In this document: positions 42,780 through 52,302 of the stretch, one piece after another
Position numbering within the stretch: the stretch's first letter is position 1
Layout: each line of letters starts with the position of its first letter
Origin: Kiritimatiellia bacterium
GTDB lineage: Bacteria; Verrucomicrobiota; Kiritimatiellia; JAAZAB01
NCBI GenBank assembly: GCA_028715905.1
Contig: JAQUQV010000009.1
Span: forward strand, 1-52,617
Reading direction: 5' to 3'
DNA length: 52,617 nt
The notes under the pieces: generated by a model
Told to the model about the DNA's origin: nothing
The model's input: only the letters and a program-made list of their open reading frames with translations
Databases searched by the model: none
Made by a program: the position numbers and the translations under genes

Positions 42780-43793
42780 ATGAAAAAACACAAGGTCGGC
42801 ATAGTCGGCATAGGCGCGGTTGGGGCCGAAATGATCCGCGTCCTCCGCCAACGCAATTTCCCGGTTGAGGAAATAAGGATTTTGGCGCGTTCAGAACGGG
42901 ATGAGGTCATTGACGGCGAAACCTTTCATGTTATCCCGGCTTCGCCGGAGGCTTTCCAGGGATTGGATTTTGCCTTTTTCGCCGGCACTGAAGGGGCGAA
43001 AGGCGCGTCCCAGCAGTTCGGCTGGCCCGCGGTTGAAAAGGGCGTCATTGTTATTGATAACGGCGATGATTTCCGCATGGATTCACGCGTGCCCCTCGTG
43101 ATACCGGAAATCAATCCGCAGGCATTGGACAAGCACAATGGTTTTATCGCCAATCCGAATTGCAGCAGCATCATAGTGTTGATGGCCTTAGCCCCTCTGC
43201 ACCGGGTGGCGCGCATCCGCCGGTTTGTGGTGAGCACCTACCAGGCCGTCTCCGGAACGGGCCGGCCGGCGATGGTGGAACTTGAGCAGCAGGTCCGGGA
43301 CTATGCCGCCGGCAAAGAACTGAAACATTCCGTCTATCCCCACCAGATCGCCTTCAACCTGATCCCCAAAATCGGCGGGCCGAAAGACGAGCTTCCGGGA
43401 TATACCAGCGAAGAGCTGAAAATGCTGAAGGAGACCCGCAAGATATTTGAGGATAAAAGAATCAGGGTTTGCGCCACCTGCGTGCGCGTGCCGGTACTGA
43501 ACGGACACTGCGCGGCCGTTAACATTGAATTTGACCGCCCGATGACCGTGGACGAGGCCCGCGCCATCCTGGCCAAGTCGCCCGGCGTGGTGGTTTACGA
43601 TAACCTGCCGGCCGATGAGTATCCGATGCCGGTCAAAATTTCCGGCCAGGATAACGTTTACGTCGGCCGGATCCGCCCCGATGAAAGCGTCAAGAACGGG
43701 CTGGCGCTGTTTGTCAGCGGAGACAATATCCGCAAGGGCGCGGCCACCAACGCGGTCCAGATTGCCGAGCATCTGATTGCGTCCGGCAAGTGA
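42780..43793 (+). CDS. asd: Aspartate-semialdehyde dehydrogenase
   Basis: NADPH-dependent reduction of aspartyl phosphate to the semialdehyde, feeding Lys (and diaminopimelate), Met and Thr synthesis. 337 residues. KVGIVGIGAVGAEMIRVLRQ begins the nucleotide fold; the catalytic Cys is in IANPNCSSIIVL; VVSTYQAVSGTG and NLIPKIGG belong to the substrate region; RVCATCVRVPVLNGHC carries the conserved His. It follows the leuB-like gene on the same strand. Confidence 0.95.
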   Translation: MKKHKVGIVGIGAVGAEMIRVLRQRNFPVEEIRILARSERDEVIDGETFHVIPASPEAFQGLDFAFFAGTEGAKGASQQFGWPAVEKGVIVIDNGDDFRMDSRVPLVIPEINPQALDKHNGFIANPNCSSIIVLMALAPLHRVARIRRFVVSTYQAVSGTGRPAMVELEQQVRDYAAGKELKHSVYPHQIAFNLIPKIGGPKDELPGYTSEELKMLKETRKIFEDKRIRVCATCVRVPVLNGHCAAVNIEFDRPMTVDEARAILAKSPGVVVYDNLPADEYPMPVKISGQDNVYVGRIRPDESVKNGLALFVSGDNIRKGAATNAVQIAEHLIASGK

Positions 43794-43796
43794 GCG

Positions 43797-43833
43797 GAAA
43801 AATCTTACGAGTATGCTTAATCCCGGATTTTTC
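43797..43833. terminator. Possible bidirectional terminator between convergent genes
   Basis: GAAAAATC and GATTTTTC pair as an 8-bp stem around a 21-base loop; TTTT follows on the plus strand. It lies between the asd stop and the UroD-like stop. The long loop makes this a weak call. Confidence 0.35.
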
Positions 43834-43835
43834 TT

Positions 43836-44966
43836 TTACAACCAGCCCGTGGCTTTGGCCAGCAAACGCACGTAATTGACGTAATCGGGCCAGGAAACGT
43901 CCGGCGGGACGCCGTGGTCGCAGCCGGGGATATAGCCGTCGTCTTCAATCACGGGGCGCAGTCTTTCTATTTCCGCTTCTATCACGCGGCCGCCCCTGGC
44001 CATGGCGCGCTTGTCCACTCCTCCGCGGAAAGCCATGTTTTTCCCGAATTGCTTGCGGAGCGCGGCAATGTCGTTGCCGGCCGCAACTTCCATGGGGTCG
44101 CAGACATTGATGCCAGCTTCAATCCAGAGCGGGATCAGTTCGCCGACGTAGCCGTCGGAATCGCAGGCGTAGACCGGCACGCCCGCGCCGCGAATGATCT
44201 CGCCCCAGCGCTTCCAGGTCGGCAACATGAATTTTCTGGCCATTTCCGGGGAAATCATGGAAAAATTCTTGTAAGCCATGTCTTCGGAGATGTGGATGCT
44301 GTCCGGGATGCAATATTTGAAAGTTTGCCTGAGCACCCCGGCGATATATTCCTGCCAGAAGGCGATCATATCGGCGGCCAGGGCGGGGGCGTCGTAAAAC
44401 AGCATGCAGAGCCCTTCAAATCCAACCCATTCGCGCAACTGCCAGAAAGGGCCGTAAATGTTCGGCTCAACAAACCAGTCGCGCCCGCGCAACCGCCGGC
44501 CGAGTTCTTCGGCTTTCGGCGGCAGCCGCGCCGGGTCATTCGCATTATAACGTTTTTTCATGTCTTCCCAGTCCTTGCGGTTTTCCACCGGGCATTTGAG
44601 CCAGCGCCGGGTCACAAAATCCCTGCCGCTGCGCAGATATTCCACGGAATATTTCTTGTCAATCTCGCAGACGTTGCCTTTCCAGTCCTGAACGATTATG
44701 GAATTTTCATTCTCCTCAATGGTTTTTTCCTCAAACTGCGGGATCATCATAAAATTGACAGAAAAATTTGTTCCGCCCTGCGGCCAGGGCAGTTTTCCCC
44801 CCGCCAGGCGGTAGGCGTATTCGTTGTATTGATTGGCCTGGTCCGCGGGCAATCCCTGTTTCCGCCAGGCGGCAATTGTTGATTCCCGTCCGCAACCCGG
44901 CGTCAGTGGGACCATGTCGGGTTTTTTAAACAACAACGTTTGCAGGCATCGGTCGCGTTCGTTCAT
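43836..44966 (-). CDS. Uroporphyrinogen decarboxylase (URO-D) family protein
   Basis: 376-residue TIM-barrel protein, only distantly related to the one at 3938-5122. Recognisable segments are RDRCLQTLLFKKPDMVPLTP, GFEGLCMLFYDAPALAADMI, HISEDMAYKNFSMISPEMAR, PVYACDSDGYVGELIPLWIE, and FRGGVDKRAMARGG near the end, followed by YIPGCDHGVPPDVSWPDYVN. The family includes methylcobamide:CoM methyltransferases; PVC genomes carry many copies of unknown role. Its start lies opposite an AraC regulator, so that regulator may control it. A TATAAT -10 box lies at 44985-44990. Confidence 0.87.
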   Translation of the reverse strand: MNERDRCLQTLLFKKPDMVPLTPGCGRESTIAAWRKQGLPADQANQYNEYAYRLAGGKLPWPQGGTNFSVNFMMIPQFEEKTIEENENSIIVQDWKGNVCEIDKKYSVEYLRSGRDFVTRRWLKCPVENRKDWEDMKKRYNANDPARLPPKAEELGRRLRGRDWFVEPNIYGPFWQLREWVGFEGLCMLFYDAPALAADMIAFWQEYIAGVLRQTFKYCIPDSIHISEDMAYKNFSMISPEMARKFMLPTWKRWGEIIRGAGVPVYACDSDGYVGELIPLWIEAGINVCDPMEVAAGNDIAALRKQFGKNMAFRGGVDKRAMARGGRVIEAEIERLRPVIEDDGYIPGCDHGVPPDVSWPDYVNYVRLLAKATGWL

Positions 44967-44984
44967 GGTGGTTTTCCTTCTCTG

Positions 44985-44990
44985 ATTATA
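44985..44990 (-). promoter_or_regulatory. Candidate -10 box for the UroD-like gene
   Basis: A perfect TATAAT on the minus strand, 18 bp before the UroD-like start codon, with GAAGGA as ribosome site. No good -35 box is visible 17 bases up, which would fit an activator-dependent promoter. Confidence 0.45.
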
Positions 44991-45085
44991 TACTATTCGC
45001 TTATGTTATGAATTAGCTTGAATTGTTTATGGGGCAATGTTAGTAAATGCTTTCATGTAAAACAATGCACAAAGCGATCATTTGT

Positions 45086-45961
45086 ATGGACAAAACAATC
45101 GCAAAGATAACTGTCTTCCGCGAAACGCGGTTCCGGACGCCCGGCGTTTATGAGCGCCGGGCCGGACTATGGGTGGACCGTATCGGCAGCGCGCGGGACG
45201 CGGGAAAAGACCTTTGCCGGCTGCGCATTCTGGGACAGTGCGCGGTTGTGGCGGTGGAATCGGGCGCAGGCGTTTTAATAACGCAAAGCGGTGGCCGTTA
45301 TCCCGTTCAAGCCGGCGATGCGTTTCTGCTCCTGCCGGAAGAACCGGCGGTTTACGGTCCGGACCGGACCTGGTTCAGCCGCTGGATTCTCTGGAACGGT
45401 CCGCTGGCGACGACACAGCTTGACATTGCCGGGCTCGGTTGCCGCGGGCCGGTGCTTCATCGTGCGGCCGAAATCGTGCGCCCGTCATTTTATGAGTTGC
45501 TGCGGCTGATGGATATTGAGGACCGGGCCGCGGCGCTGGAGCGGCAGGCCGTGATCCTGAACATGCTGGCGGGGTTATTTCGTCTCCAATCCGCCGGGAA
45601 TTTTAAGGCGTCCGGCCCCGGCTTGGAAGCCGCGATCGGACATATTCGGCGCCGCTTGGGGGCCCGGCTGACGGTCGGCGAACTGGCCGCGGTCAGCCGT
45701 TTGAGCGTGCCGCACTTCCGGAGAATGTTCCGCCGGCACACCGGCCGCAGTCCCGTGGAATTCATCATGGCCGCGCGCATTTCCCGCGCCAAGGATTTGC
45801 TGCTGCGGGGCGCTTCCATCAAGGAGGCCGCCGAAGAGACCGGGTTCGCCGACCAGTTTTATTTCATGCGCGTATTCCGGAATGTTGCCGGACAGACCGC
45901 GGGAGAATTTATCCGGGGGATGCCGCGCGCGCCGGCGCGCCAAGGCGGGGGCGGGTTATAA
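45086..45961 (+). CDS. AraC family transcriptional regulator
   Basis: About 291 residues. The N-terminal part has a cupin-like sensor (SGGRYPVQAGDAFLLLPEEP, RWILWNGPL). The C-terminal HTH_18 domain is complete: LTVGELAAVSRLSVPHFRRM with FRRHTGRSPVEFIMAARISR, then LRGASIKEAAEETGFADQFY and the closing FMRVFRNVAGQTAGEF. Such proteins usually activate neighbouring sugar-use genes. It is divergent from the UroD-like gene at 43836-44966 with a 119-bp gap. The start is uncertain; ATG codons at 45047, 45065 and 45086 all lack a strong ribosome site. Confidence 0.88.
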   Translation: MDKTIAKITVFRETRFRTPGVYERRAGLWVDRIGSARDAGKDLCRLRILGQCAVVAVESGAGVLITQSGGRYPVQAGDAFLLLPEEPAVYGPDRTWFSRWILWNGPLATTQLDIAGLGCRGPVLHRAAEIVRPSFYELLRLMDIEDRAAALERQAVILNMLAGLFRLQSAGNFKASGPGLEAAIGHIRRRLGARLTVGELAAVSRLSVPHFRRMFRRHTGRSPVEFIMAARISRAKDLLLRGASIKEAAEETGFADQFYFMRVFRNVAGQTAGEFIRGMPRAPARQGGGGL

Positions 45962-46080
45962 CCGCCGCCGGCGGCAAAAGGCGCAAAATAATGTTTTTTT
46001 TCCTTGCGTTCTATCCGCAAGTCATGTTAGAAAAGTAACGCAACTTTGCAATTATGGTAATTACCGGAGGTAGATTGAAT

Positions 46081-47415
46081 ATGAAAAAGTTTCTGATGGC
46101 GGGCTTGTTAATCGGGGCGGGTTTAACGGTTGCATGGCCTTCATTTGCGGAAACCGCGCCGCAGAGCGAGGAGATTCCGCCGTGGTACCTCGGGCTCGGC
46201 GGCGGTTATATCAATTTTGAAGGCGACGAGGCCACCAAATCCGGGGGCTTTATCCAGTTGAAAATCGGCTATGATTACAATCCCCGCTGGTCATTTGAAG
46301 GCTCTCTCCTCGTTTTTCCCAAATTGAACCGCAATACCGTTTATGACTATGACGCCAATAATGTGCCGCATCCCCGGAAAGGGCTTGACGGCGAGTCCAC
46401 ATGGGCGCTCGGCTTGGCTGCGGACGCGCTTTTTCACATCATTGCCGCCGATGACCGCCACTGGGATCCGTATTTCCGGGTGGGTGTGGGTGGAAATTAT
46501 TTCCAGCGCGAACGCGAGGACTGCTGGCGGATTGACCCCGTTCTGCGTTACGGCGGCGGTTTGGCTTATCACTTTAATCCGGAATGGTCCCTCGCTGTGG
46601 ATTTGATGTGCGCTTCGCCGATCCACAAGGAACGGGATGCCATTGAGTTTAATTTCATGCCGAGCGTCGGCGTCAATTGGAAATGGGGCGCGCATGTCCC
46701 CGCGAAATACGTGGTTTCCGGCGGCCCGCTTGACAGCGACGGCGACGGTCTTTCCGATGCCGAGGAGCTTCAACTGGGCACCGACCCGCATAATCCCGAC
46801 ACGGACGGCGACGGTTTGACGGATGGGGAGGAAGTCAAAAAATATTTGACCGATCCCCTGAATCCGGATACCGACTATGACGGTCTGAAAGACGGCGCCG
46901 AAGTGTACAATTATAAAACCAATCCGCTTGTGCGCGATACCGACGCCGGTGGCGTGGCCGACGGCCATGAGGTCATTGAAGACGGCACCAATCCGCTGGA
47001 TCCCAGCGACGACCTTTTGCTGTTCACCCTCCATATTGAATTTGAAACCGACAAAGCAGTCATTCGCAGCCAGTATTTTGCCGACCTGAACAAGATTGGC
47101 AAGGTGCTTGCCCGCGATCCGGGCGCAACCGCCCGCATTGAAGGCCATGCCGACAAGCGCAAAACTTCGGTTTTCAAATACAACATGGAGCTTTCCGCGC
47201 GCCGCGCCGCGGCCGTCCGGGATTACCTCCACAAAAACTTCAATATCCCGGTCAGTCGCATGAAGCCGGTCGGCTACGGTTATACCCGGCCGCTGGCGCC
47301 CAATGATTCCGTCAACGGCAATGAGAAGAACCGGCGCGTGGAAGTCTATATCCGCAAAGGTTCGGAACAGGCCGCCGCCCAACCTGCCGCCAAGCCGGAA
47401 GCCGGCAAACCGTAA
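46081..47415 (+). CDS. OmpA-family outer-membrane protein with calcium-binding (TSP3) repeats
   Basis: 444 residues. The signal peptide MKKFLMAGLLIGAGLTVAWP is followed by an OmpA-like beta-barrel (about residues 35-215; YLGLGGGYINFEGDEATKSG). Four Asp-rich thrombospondin type 3-like units come next (DSDGDGLSDAEELQLGTDP, DTDGDGLTDGEEVKKYLTDP, DTDYDGLKDGAEVYNY, DTDAGGVADGHEV), the last one degenerate. The C-terminal OmpA domain binds peptidoglycan (FETDKAVIRSQYFADLNKIG, IEGHADKRK, LSARRAAAVRDYL, NRRVEVYI). It should anchor the outer membrane to the wall. GGAGG lies before the ATG. Confidence 0.94.
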   Translation: MKKFLMAGLLIGAGLTVAWPSFAETAPQSEEIPPWYLGLGGGYINFEGDEATKSGGFIQLKIGYDYNPRWSFEGSLLVFPKLNRNTVYDYDANNVPHPRKGLDGESTWALGLAADALFHIIAADDRHWDPYFRVGVGGNYFQREREDCWRIDPVLRYGGGLAYHFNPEWSLAVDLMCASPIHKERDAIEFNFMPSVGVNWKWGAHVPAKYVVSGGPLDSDGDGLSDAEELQLGTDPHNPDTDGDGLTDGEEVKKYLTDPLNPDTDYDGLKDGAEVYNYKTNPLVRDTDAGGVADGHEVIEDGTNPLDPSDDLLLFTLHIEFETDKAVIRSQYFADLNKIGKVLARDPGATARIEGHADKRKTSVFKYNMELSARRAAAVRDYLHKNFNIPVSRMKPVGYGYTRPLAPNDSVNGNEKNRRVEVYIRKGSEQAAAQPAAKPEAGKP

Positions 47416-47449
47416 GGAAACGTCCGGTTAACGTTCGGTCGGGGGTATA

Positions 47450-48646
47450 TCAGCGCCGCCAGCGCCGGCGCGAAGGACGGAAGGAGCGGGTCATGACCTT
47501 CGGCGGAGGATAAAATTTTTCCGCCGGCATGTCCGGGTGGGTGGACAAGGGGATGCTCGCGCGGATAATCTTTTCAATCCGGAGCACATCCTGTTTCTGG
47601 TCAGGCATGGCCAGCGTGATGGCATGGCCGGTTTTGCCCGCCCGCCCGGTGCGTCCGATCCGGTGGACGTAATTTTCGGGATCGTCCGGCAAATCATAAT
47701 TTATTACAAGCTCAATCCCGGCCACATCAATGCCCCTTGCGGCAATATCGGTTGCCACGAGAATGCGGTATTGCCCGGATTTGAAGCCCCGCAAGGCGTC
47801 CTTCCTCTGGCCTAAAGACCGGTCGGCGTGAATTTCCGCGACGGAGTGCCCCTTGTTTTCAAGCAGCCGCGCCACCCTGGCGGCCGACCGCTTTGTCCGC
47901 ACAAATAAAAGCACCGAACCGGAATATTGTTTCAGCAATTCGTTCAGGAGATTTCCTTTCAATTCCCGCCGCGTGACGAAAAGTTCCTGCGAAACCAGTT
48001 CTGCGGCCGTGCCGGAGGGAGCGATTTCGGTCTGGACCGGCATTTGCATGTGCCGCGAAGCGATCTTGACTATGCTCGGCGGGATTGTTGCCGAAAAAAG
48101 CATGGTCTGCCGCGCGCGGGGAATAGTTTTCAATATGCGCTCAATCTGCGGTAGAAACCCCATGTCCAGCATTCGGTCGGCCTCATCCAGCACGAGGACG
48201 CCGACATCGTCCAGCCGCAGACGGTGATGTTCAATATGGTCGTTCAGCCGGCCGGGCGTGGCGATGATTATCTGGGGATTTTGTTTAAGCCGGAGAAGTT
48301 GTTCGTGCATGGAAGCCCCGCCGATGACGACGGTGGTTTTTAGTTTATAGACCGGCGTGATTTTTACCAGGGCGTCATTGACTTGCATGGCCAATTCGCG
48401 GGTCGGCACCAGCACCAGTCCGCGTTGACCCGGTTTTTGCCCCAGGCGCTGAACCATGGGAATGCCGAAGGCGAGCGTCTTGCCGGTGCCGGTCTGGGCG
48501 ATGCCGATAAGGTCCTTTCCCTCAATGGCGATGGGAATGGCCTTGTATTGAATCGGGGTCGGCGTAATAAATTTATGCTCGTCAAGGGCATTTAACAGCC
48601 CGGGTTCTATGCCGAGCCCGCGGAAATTAATCTGGGAATGTGTCAT
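47450..48646 (-). CDS. DEAD-box ATP-dependent RNA helicase (RhlE-like)
   Basis: 398 residues. Q motif FITPTPIQYKAIPIAIEGKD, motif I AQTGTGKT, Ia PTRELA, II VLDEADRMLDMGF, III SATIPP, V DIAARGIDVAG and VI HRIGRTGRAGKTGH are all present. The tail is short and basic, as in RhlE and CsdA-like helicases that help ribosome assembly or RNA decay. Cold response is possible but nothing here shows it. The gene begins 19 bp after the fhs stop, on the same strand. Confidence 0.95.
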   Translation of the reverse strand: MTHSQINFRGLGIEPGLLNALDEHKFITPTPIQYKAIPIAIEGKDLIGIAQTGTGKTLAFGIPMVQRLGQKPGQRGLVLVPTRELAMQVNDALVKITPVYKLKTTVVIGGASMHEQLLRLKQNPQIIIATPGRLNDHIEHHRLRLDDVGVLVLDEADRMLDMGFLPQIERILKTIPRARQTMLFSATIPPSIVKIASRHMQMPVQTEIAPSGTAAELVSQELFVTRRELKGNLLNELLKQYSGSVLLFVRTKRSAARVARLLENKGHSVAEIHADRSLGQRKDALRGFKSGQYRILVATDIAARGIDVAGIELVINYDLPDDPENYVHRIGRTGRAGKTGHAITLAMPDQKQDVLRIEKIIRASIPLSTHPDMPAEKFYPPPKVMTRSFRPSRRRWRR

Positions 48647-48664
48647 CCTGTCTCCTGTTTATTT

Positions 48665-50428
48665 TCAGAACAATCCCCTGACTTTGCCGGTCTGGACGTC
48701 CACGTCAAGGTTGCGGAAGGCCGGGCTTGATGATGTGCCCGGCATGAGTTTGATGTCGCCCGCCACGGGCACGACGAATCCCGCGCCCTTGTAAATCAGG
48801 ATATCGCGGATCGGCAGAGTCCAGCCGCGCGGCCGCCCTTTCACGTTCGGGTCGTGCGAGAGGCTTAAATGCGTCTTAACCATGCACGTGCCGAGTTGCG
48901 CGATTTCCGGGTCGGCTTCAAACGCCCGGGCCTTGGCTGCGGCGGTGTCGGTGTAAGTTACGCAGTCGGCGCCGTAAACTTCCTTCGCAATTATTTCAAT
49001 CCGCTGGCGCAGCGGCATGGAAAGATCATAGAGGAATTTGAAATGGTTCTTTTCGCCGCAGGCGGCCATGACCGCCTCGGCCAGCTCCCGCGCTCCCTCG
49101 CCGCCCTTGAGCCAATGCTCGGAAAGCGCCGCCAGGGCGCCGTTTTGCTCGGCGATCTTTTTTATCAGCGCCACTTCCTCCCGGGTGTCGGTATGGAAAC
49201 CGTTGATGCAGACCACCGGCCGCACGCCGCTTTTCTTGACGGTTTCAATATGGGCCGCCAGGTTTTCGCAGCCCTTTTCAAGCAGGGGCAGATTTTCGCG
49301 GCGATAGGCTTCGTCCAGCGGCAGCCCCGGTTTAACCGCCGGGCCGCCGCCGTGCATTTTAAGCGCGCGCACGGTTGCCACAATCACGACCGCGTTCGGT
49401 TGCAACCCTGAAAAACGGCATTTCAGGTTCCAGAATTTTTCAAAACCGATGTCGGCCGCAAAGCCGCTTTCCGTGACATGGTATTCGCCGAGGCGGATGC
49501 CGATTTCGTCGGCGATGATTGAGCTTTGCCCGATGGCGATATTGGCAAACGGTCCGGCATGGACAAAGACCGGCTGGCCTTCTATCGTTTGCAGGAGATT
49601 AGGGTTGATGGCGTCCGTCATCCAGGCCGTCATGGCGCCGTCAACTTCCAGGTCGCGGGTGGTAACCGGGTTGCCTTTTTTGTCATAGGCCACCACGATC
49701 CGCGCCATGCGCGCGCGCAAATCCTGCAGGTCGCGCGCCACCGCCAGGATGGCCATGATTTCACTGGAGACGGTGATTTGAAATCCGGATTCCATTTCAA
49801 ATCCGTCCATTTTGCCGCCTTTGCCGATGGTGATGTTGCGCAGGGCTTGCGCGCAGAAGTCAATCGCCCATTTGATTTCAATCCGCCGCGGGTCAATGTC
49901 CAGCCGTTTCAGGCCGGCTTTGGCGAGGCGCGCGTCGTCGTAATTGCGCTCGTGCTGCATCCGGGAAGTGAGCGCCACCATGGCCAGGTTATGGGCATTG
50001 GTGATGGAATCAATGTCGCCGGTGAGGCGGATGGAGAGAGGCGCGAGCGGGATGCACTGCGCCAGGCCGCCGCCGGCGGCCGACCCCTTGATGTTGAAGG
50101 TCGGCCCGCCGCTTGGCTGGCGGATCGCGCCCGCGACTTTTTTGCCGAGCCGGCCGAGGCCTTCAATCAAGCCCATGGTGGTCGTGGTTTTGCCTTCGCC
50201 GAGCGGAGTGGGGGTAATGGCGGTTACGTCAATGTATTTGCCACGGGGCGCGTTATGCAGCCGTTTCAGGGCGCGCAGGGCGTCAATTTTTCCGATTTGC
50301 CGGCCCATCGGGATTATTTCTTCGTCCTTGAATCCTATTTCGGCGGCCAGTTCGGAGAACGGCCGCATATTTTCTTCGGCCGCCTCGGCAATCTGCCAGT
50401 CTTTCATTTTAATCGGGTCTAATTTCAT
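48665..50428 (-). CDS. fhs: Formate--tetrahydrofolate ligase
   Basis: ATP-dependent synthesis of 10-formyl-THF from formate and THF, cytoplasmic. About 587 residues. The P-loop [20 protein letters not shown] is clear, with [35 protein letters not shown] at the C-terminus and [15 protein letters not shown]. It supplies one-carbon units for purines and initiator-tRNA formylation, and in acetogens starts the methyl branch of the Wood-Ljungdahl pathway. No other pathway genes are nearby. The start at 50428 ([12 protein letters not shown]) is preferred; 50449 is possible. Confidence 0.95.
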   Translation of the reverse strand: MKLDPIKMKDWQIAEAAEENMRPFSELAAEIGFKDEEIIPMGRQIGKIDALRALKRLHNAPRGKYIDVTAITPTPLGEGKTTTTMGLIEGLGRLGKKVAGAIRQPSGGPTFNIKGSAAGGGLAQCIPLAPLSIRLTGDIDSITNAHNLAMVALTSRMQHERNYDDARLAKAGLKRLDIDPRRIEIKWAIDFCAQALRNITIGKGGKMDGFEMESGFQITVSSEIMAILAVARDLQDLRARMARIVVAYDKKGNPVTTRDLEVDGAMTAWMTDAINPNLLQTIEGQPVFVHAGPFANIAIGQSSIIADEIGIRLGEYHVTESGFAADIGFEKFWNLKCRFSGLQPNAVVIVATVRALKMHGGGPAVKPGLPLDEAYRRENLPLLEKGCENLAAHIETVKKSGVRPVVCINGFHTDTREEVALIKKIAEQNGALAALSEHWLKGGEGARELAEAVMAACGEKNHFKFLYDLSMPLRQRIEIIAKEVYGADCVTYTDTAAAKARAFEADPEIAQLGTCMVKTHLSLSHDPNVKGRPRGWTLPIRDILIYKGAGFVVPVAGDIKLMPGTSSSPAFRNLDVDVQTGKVRGLF

Positions 50429-50460
50429 GCTATTTGATTTTCTCGGCATTTTATAACCCG

Positions 50461-50497
50461 AATATTGCACGAATTTCATGCAACGTGGTTAACCCCG
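50461..50497. repeat. Diverged dispersed repeat shared with 8229-8266
   Basis: ATATTGCACGAA, then TGCAACGTGGTTAACCCCG, matches ATATTGCGCGAA and TGCAACATGGTTAATCCCG with a few changes. It lies in the 60-111 bp gap between the decarboxylase stop and the fhs start. Confidence 0.5.
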
Positions 50498-50539
50498 CGT
50501 GAGCGACGACATCAAGCTTGCATAGCGCGTTATTCATCA

Positions 50540-52249
50540 TCAATCCGCCGGCGGCAATTTGCGGCCGGCGGCTCGGCCGCCTTCGGGAAGCTTGCTCAAA
50601 CCGCGCACTTCCCGGCCAAGAACGGCGAGCACTTCCGAGCAATCCCGCGGTTCCAGGACAATTTCAATAAGCGCCGGACGGGTGTTGTCCGCCAGCGCGG
50701 CTTCAATCGCCTTTTCAAGCTCGTCCTCGGCGCGGACCGCCGCGCCGGGATTGCCGCTGCCGAACGCTTCGCCCAGTTTATGGTATTTCCAGTTCTGGAT
50801 ATCGTTGTAAACCCCGTCGTGGATCATTCTTTCAATCACGTAGCCCTGGTTGTTCAGGACAAAAATTATGGGATTGCATTCTTTGCGGATGATGGTGGAA
50901 AGCTCCTGGGCCGTCATCTGGAAGGCGCCGTCGCCGATTAAAACCACCGCGCGCTTGCCGGGGCTGGACAGCGACACGCCGAGCGCCGCGGGCAGGGAAA
51001 ATCCGATGGAAAGGTAATAGGCCTGGGCGATGAAGTTTTCGGCCTCTTCAATGTATAAATCCGCCGCCGCGCAGATGCAGTCGCCGGTGTCTGAAATAAG
51101 GATCATGTTGTCATCCAGCAGGTTGTTGATTCTTTCGTAAAACCGCCGGACAGTGATCTTTTGCCCGGCCTGCGCCCGGTAATTGCGGCGGGGCAGGGCG
51201 CGGGCCAGGGGATGCGATTGGATGAATGACCGCGGCCGCAGAAGGGGGATGAGCCCCGCGATAAAGTCGTCCAGCCGGATATTGTTGTAGCCATGGTGCT
51301 TGATTTGCAGATAATCTGAATGCGCGTTGAGCAGGCTGTTTTCATCCAGTTTAGTCGTGAACATTCCCGTGTTGAAATCGTTCATCCAGACTCCGAGGCA
51401 AAGTACGCAATCCGAGGATTCAATCTGGGCGCGCGTGCTTTCGCGGCTGAAGGCGCCCTGGTATACGCCGACAAACTGCGGGTGAAGCTCCGGCAAAACC
51501 GACTTGCTGCTGATGGTGGTGGCATAGGGTAGCTCGGCCGTTTCCACCAGTTTCAGCGTCGGCGCGGCAAGCTGAAACCGGGCGATTTCCACCCCGGCGA
51601 TAACGACCGGATTTTTTGCCGTGTTAATCATATCGGCGGCTTCCCCGGCCGCTTCCGCCAACGCCGCTGGATTGGACGGGTGTACGGGGGCAACCGCCGG
51701 CCGGGAACCTGCGCTGGAACGCGGGTCGCAGGGCTGGTCAACGGCGTCAACCGGGATTTCAAAATAAACCGGTTTTTTGCGGGCAAGGCAGTTTGCCAGA
51801 ACGCGTTCAATGTCCGCGGCGGCGGTGCGGGGGTTGTCAAGGACTGCCGAGTCAATTGTCATTTTTTTGAAAATTTCGGACTGCAGGGCGTAGTCGCCTG
51901 CAAGGTGGTGGACCAGCGCGCCCGCGCGGCGTTGGCGCGAATGGGGGGCGCCGCTGATGACGATCAACGGCACCTGTTCGGCCCAGGCCCCGGCCACGGC
52001 GTTGAGAATGCTGAATCCGCCGACCCCGTAGGTTACAATCGCCGCGCCGGCGCCTTGCGCGCGCGCGTATCCGTCGGCGGCGTAACCGGCGTTCAGTTCA
52101 TTGCAGGTGCCGACGAATTCCAGTCCGCTTTCAATCACCCGGTCCAGGAAGTCCAGCGCATAGTCCCCGGGGACGCCGAAGACGTGTTTGATGCCGATGT
52201 TTTTCAGGCCGTCTATCAGAACGCCGCCAATGGTTGTTTCTTTATTCAT
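50540..52249 (-). CDS. Thiamine-diphosphate alpha-keto acid decarboxylase (pyruvate/indolepyruvate decarboxylase)
   Basis: 569 residues with the three ThDP-enzyme domains. GIKHVFGVPGDYALDFLDRV opens the PYR domain; the catalytic Glu is in VGTCNELNAGYAADGYARAQ, typical of decarboxylases. The PP domain has ILISDTGDC, the ThDP motif GDGAFQMTAQELSTIIRKEC (GDG) and NNQGYVIERMIHDGVYNDIQ (closing NN). It could convert pyruvate to acetaldehyde (ethanol fermentation) or act on indolepyruvate. Bacterial homologues are not common. The start at 52249 is preferred over 52264. Its upstream flank holds the second 147-bp mobile element. Confidence 0.92.
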   Translation of the reverse strand: MNKETTIGGVLIDGLKNIGIKHVFGVPGDYALDFLDRVIESGLEFVGTCNELNAGYAADGYARAQGAGAAIVTYGVGGFSILNAVAGAWAEQVPLIVISGAPHSRQRRAGALVHHLAGDYALQSEIFKKMTIDSAVLDNPRTAAADIERVLANCLARKKPVYFEIPVDAVDQPCDPRSSAGSRPAVAPVHPSNPAALAEAAGEAADMINTAKNPVVIAGVEIARFQLAAPTLKLVETAELPYATTISSKSVLPELHPQFVGVYQGAFSRESTRAQIESSDCVLCLGVWMNDFNTGMFTTKLDENSLLNAHSDYLQIKHHGYNNIRLDDFIAGLIPLLRPRSFIQSHPLARALPRRNYRAQAGQKITVRRFYERINNLLDDNMILISDTGDCICAAADLYIEEAENFIAQAYYLSIGFSLPAALGVSLSSPGKRAVVLIGDGAFQMTAQELSTIIRKECNPIIFVLNNQGYVIERMIHDGVYNDIQNWKYHKLGEAFGSGNPGAAVRAEDELEKAIEAALADNTRPALIEIVLEPRDCSEVLAVLGREVRGLSKLPEGGRAAGRKLPPAD

Positions 52250-52302
52250 GCCGGCATTATACATTTGGTTTTTTGTTTGGCAAGCTAATCAGGAGCTGGC
52301 GG

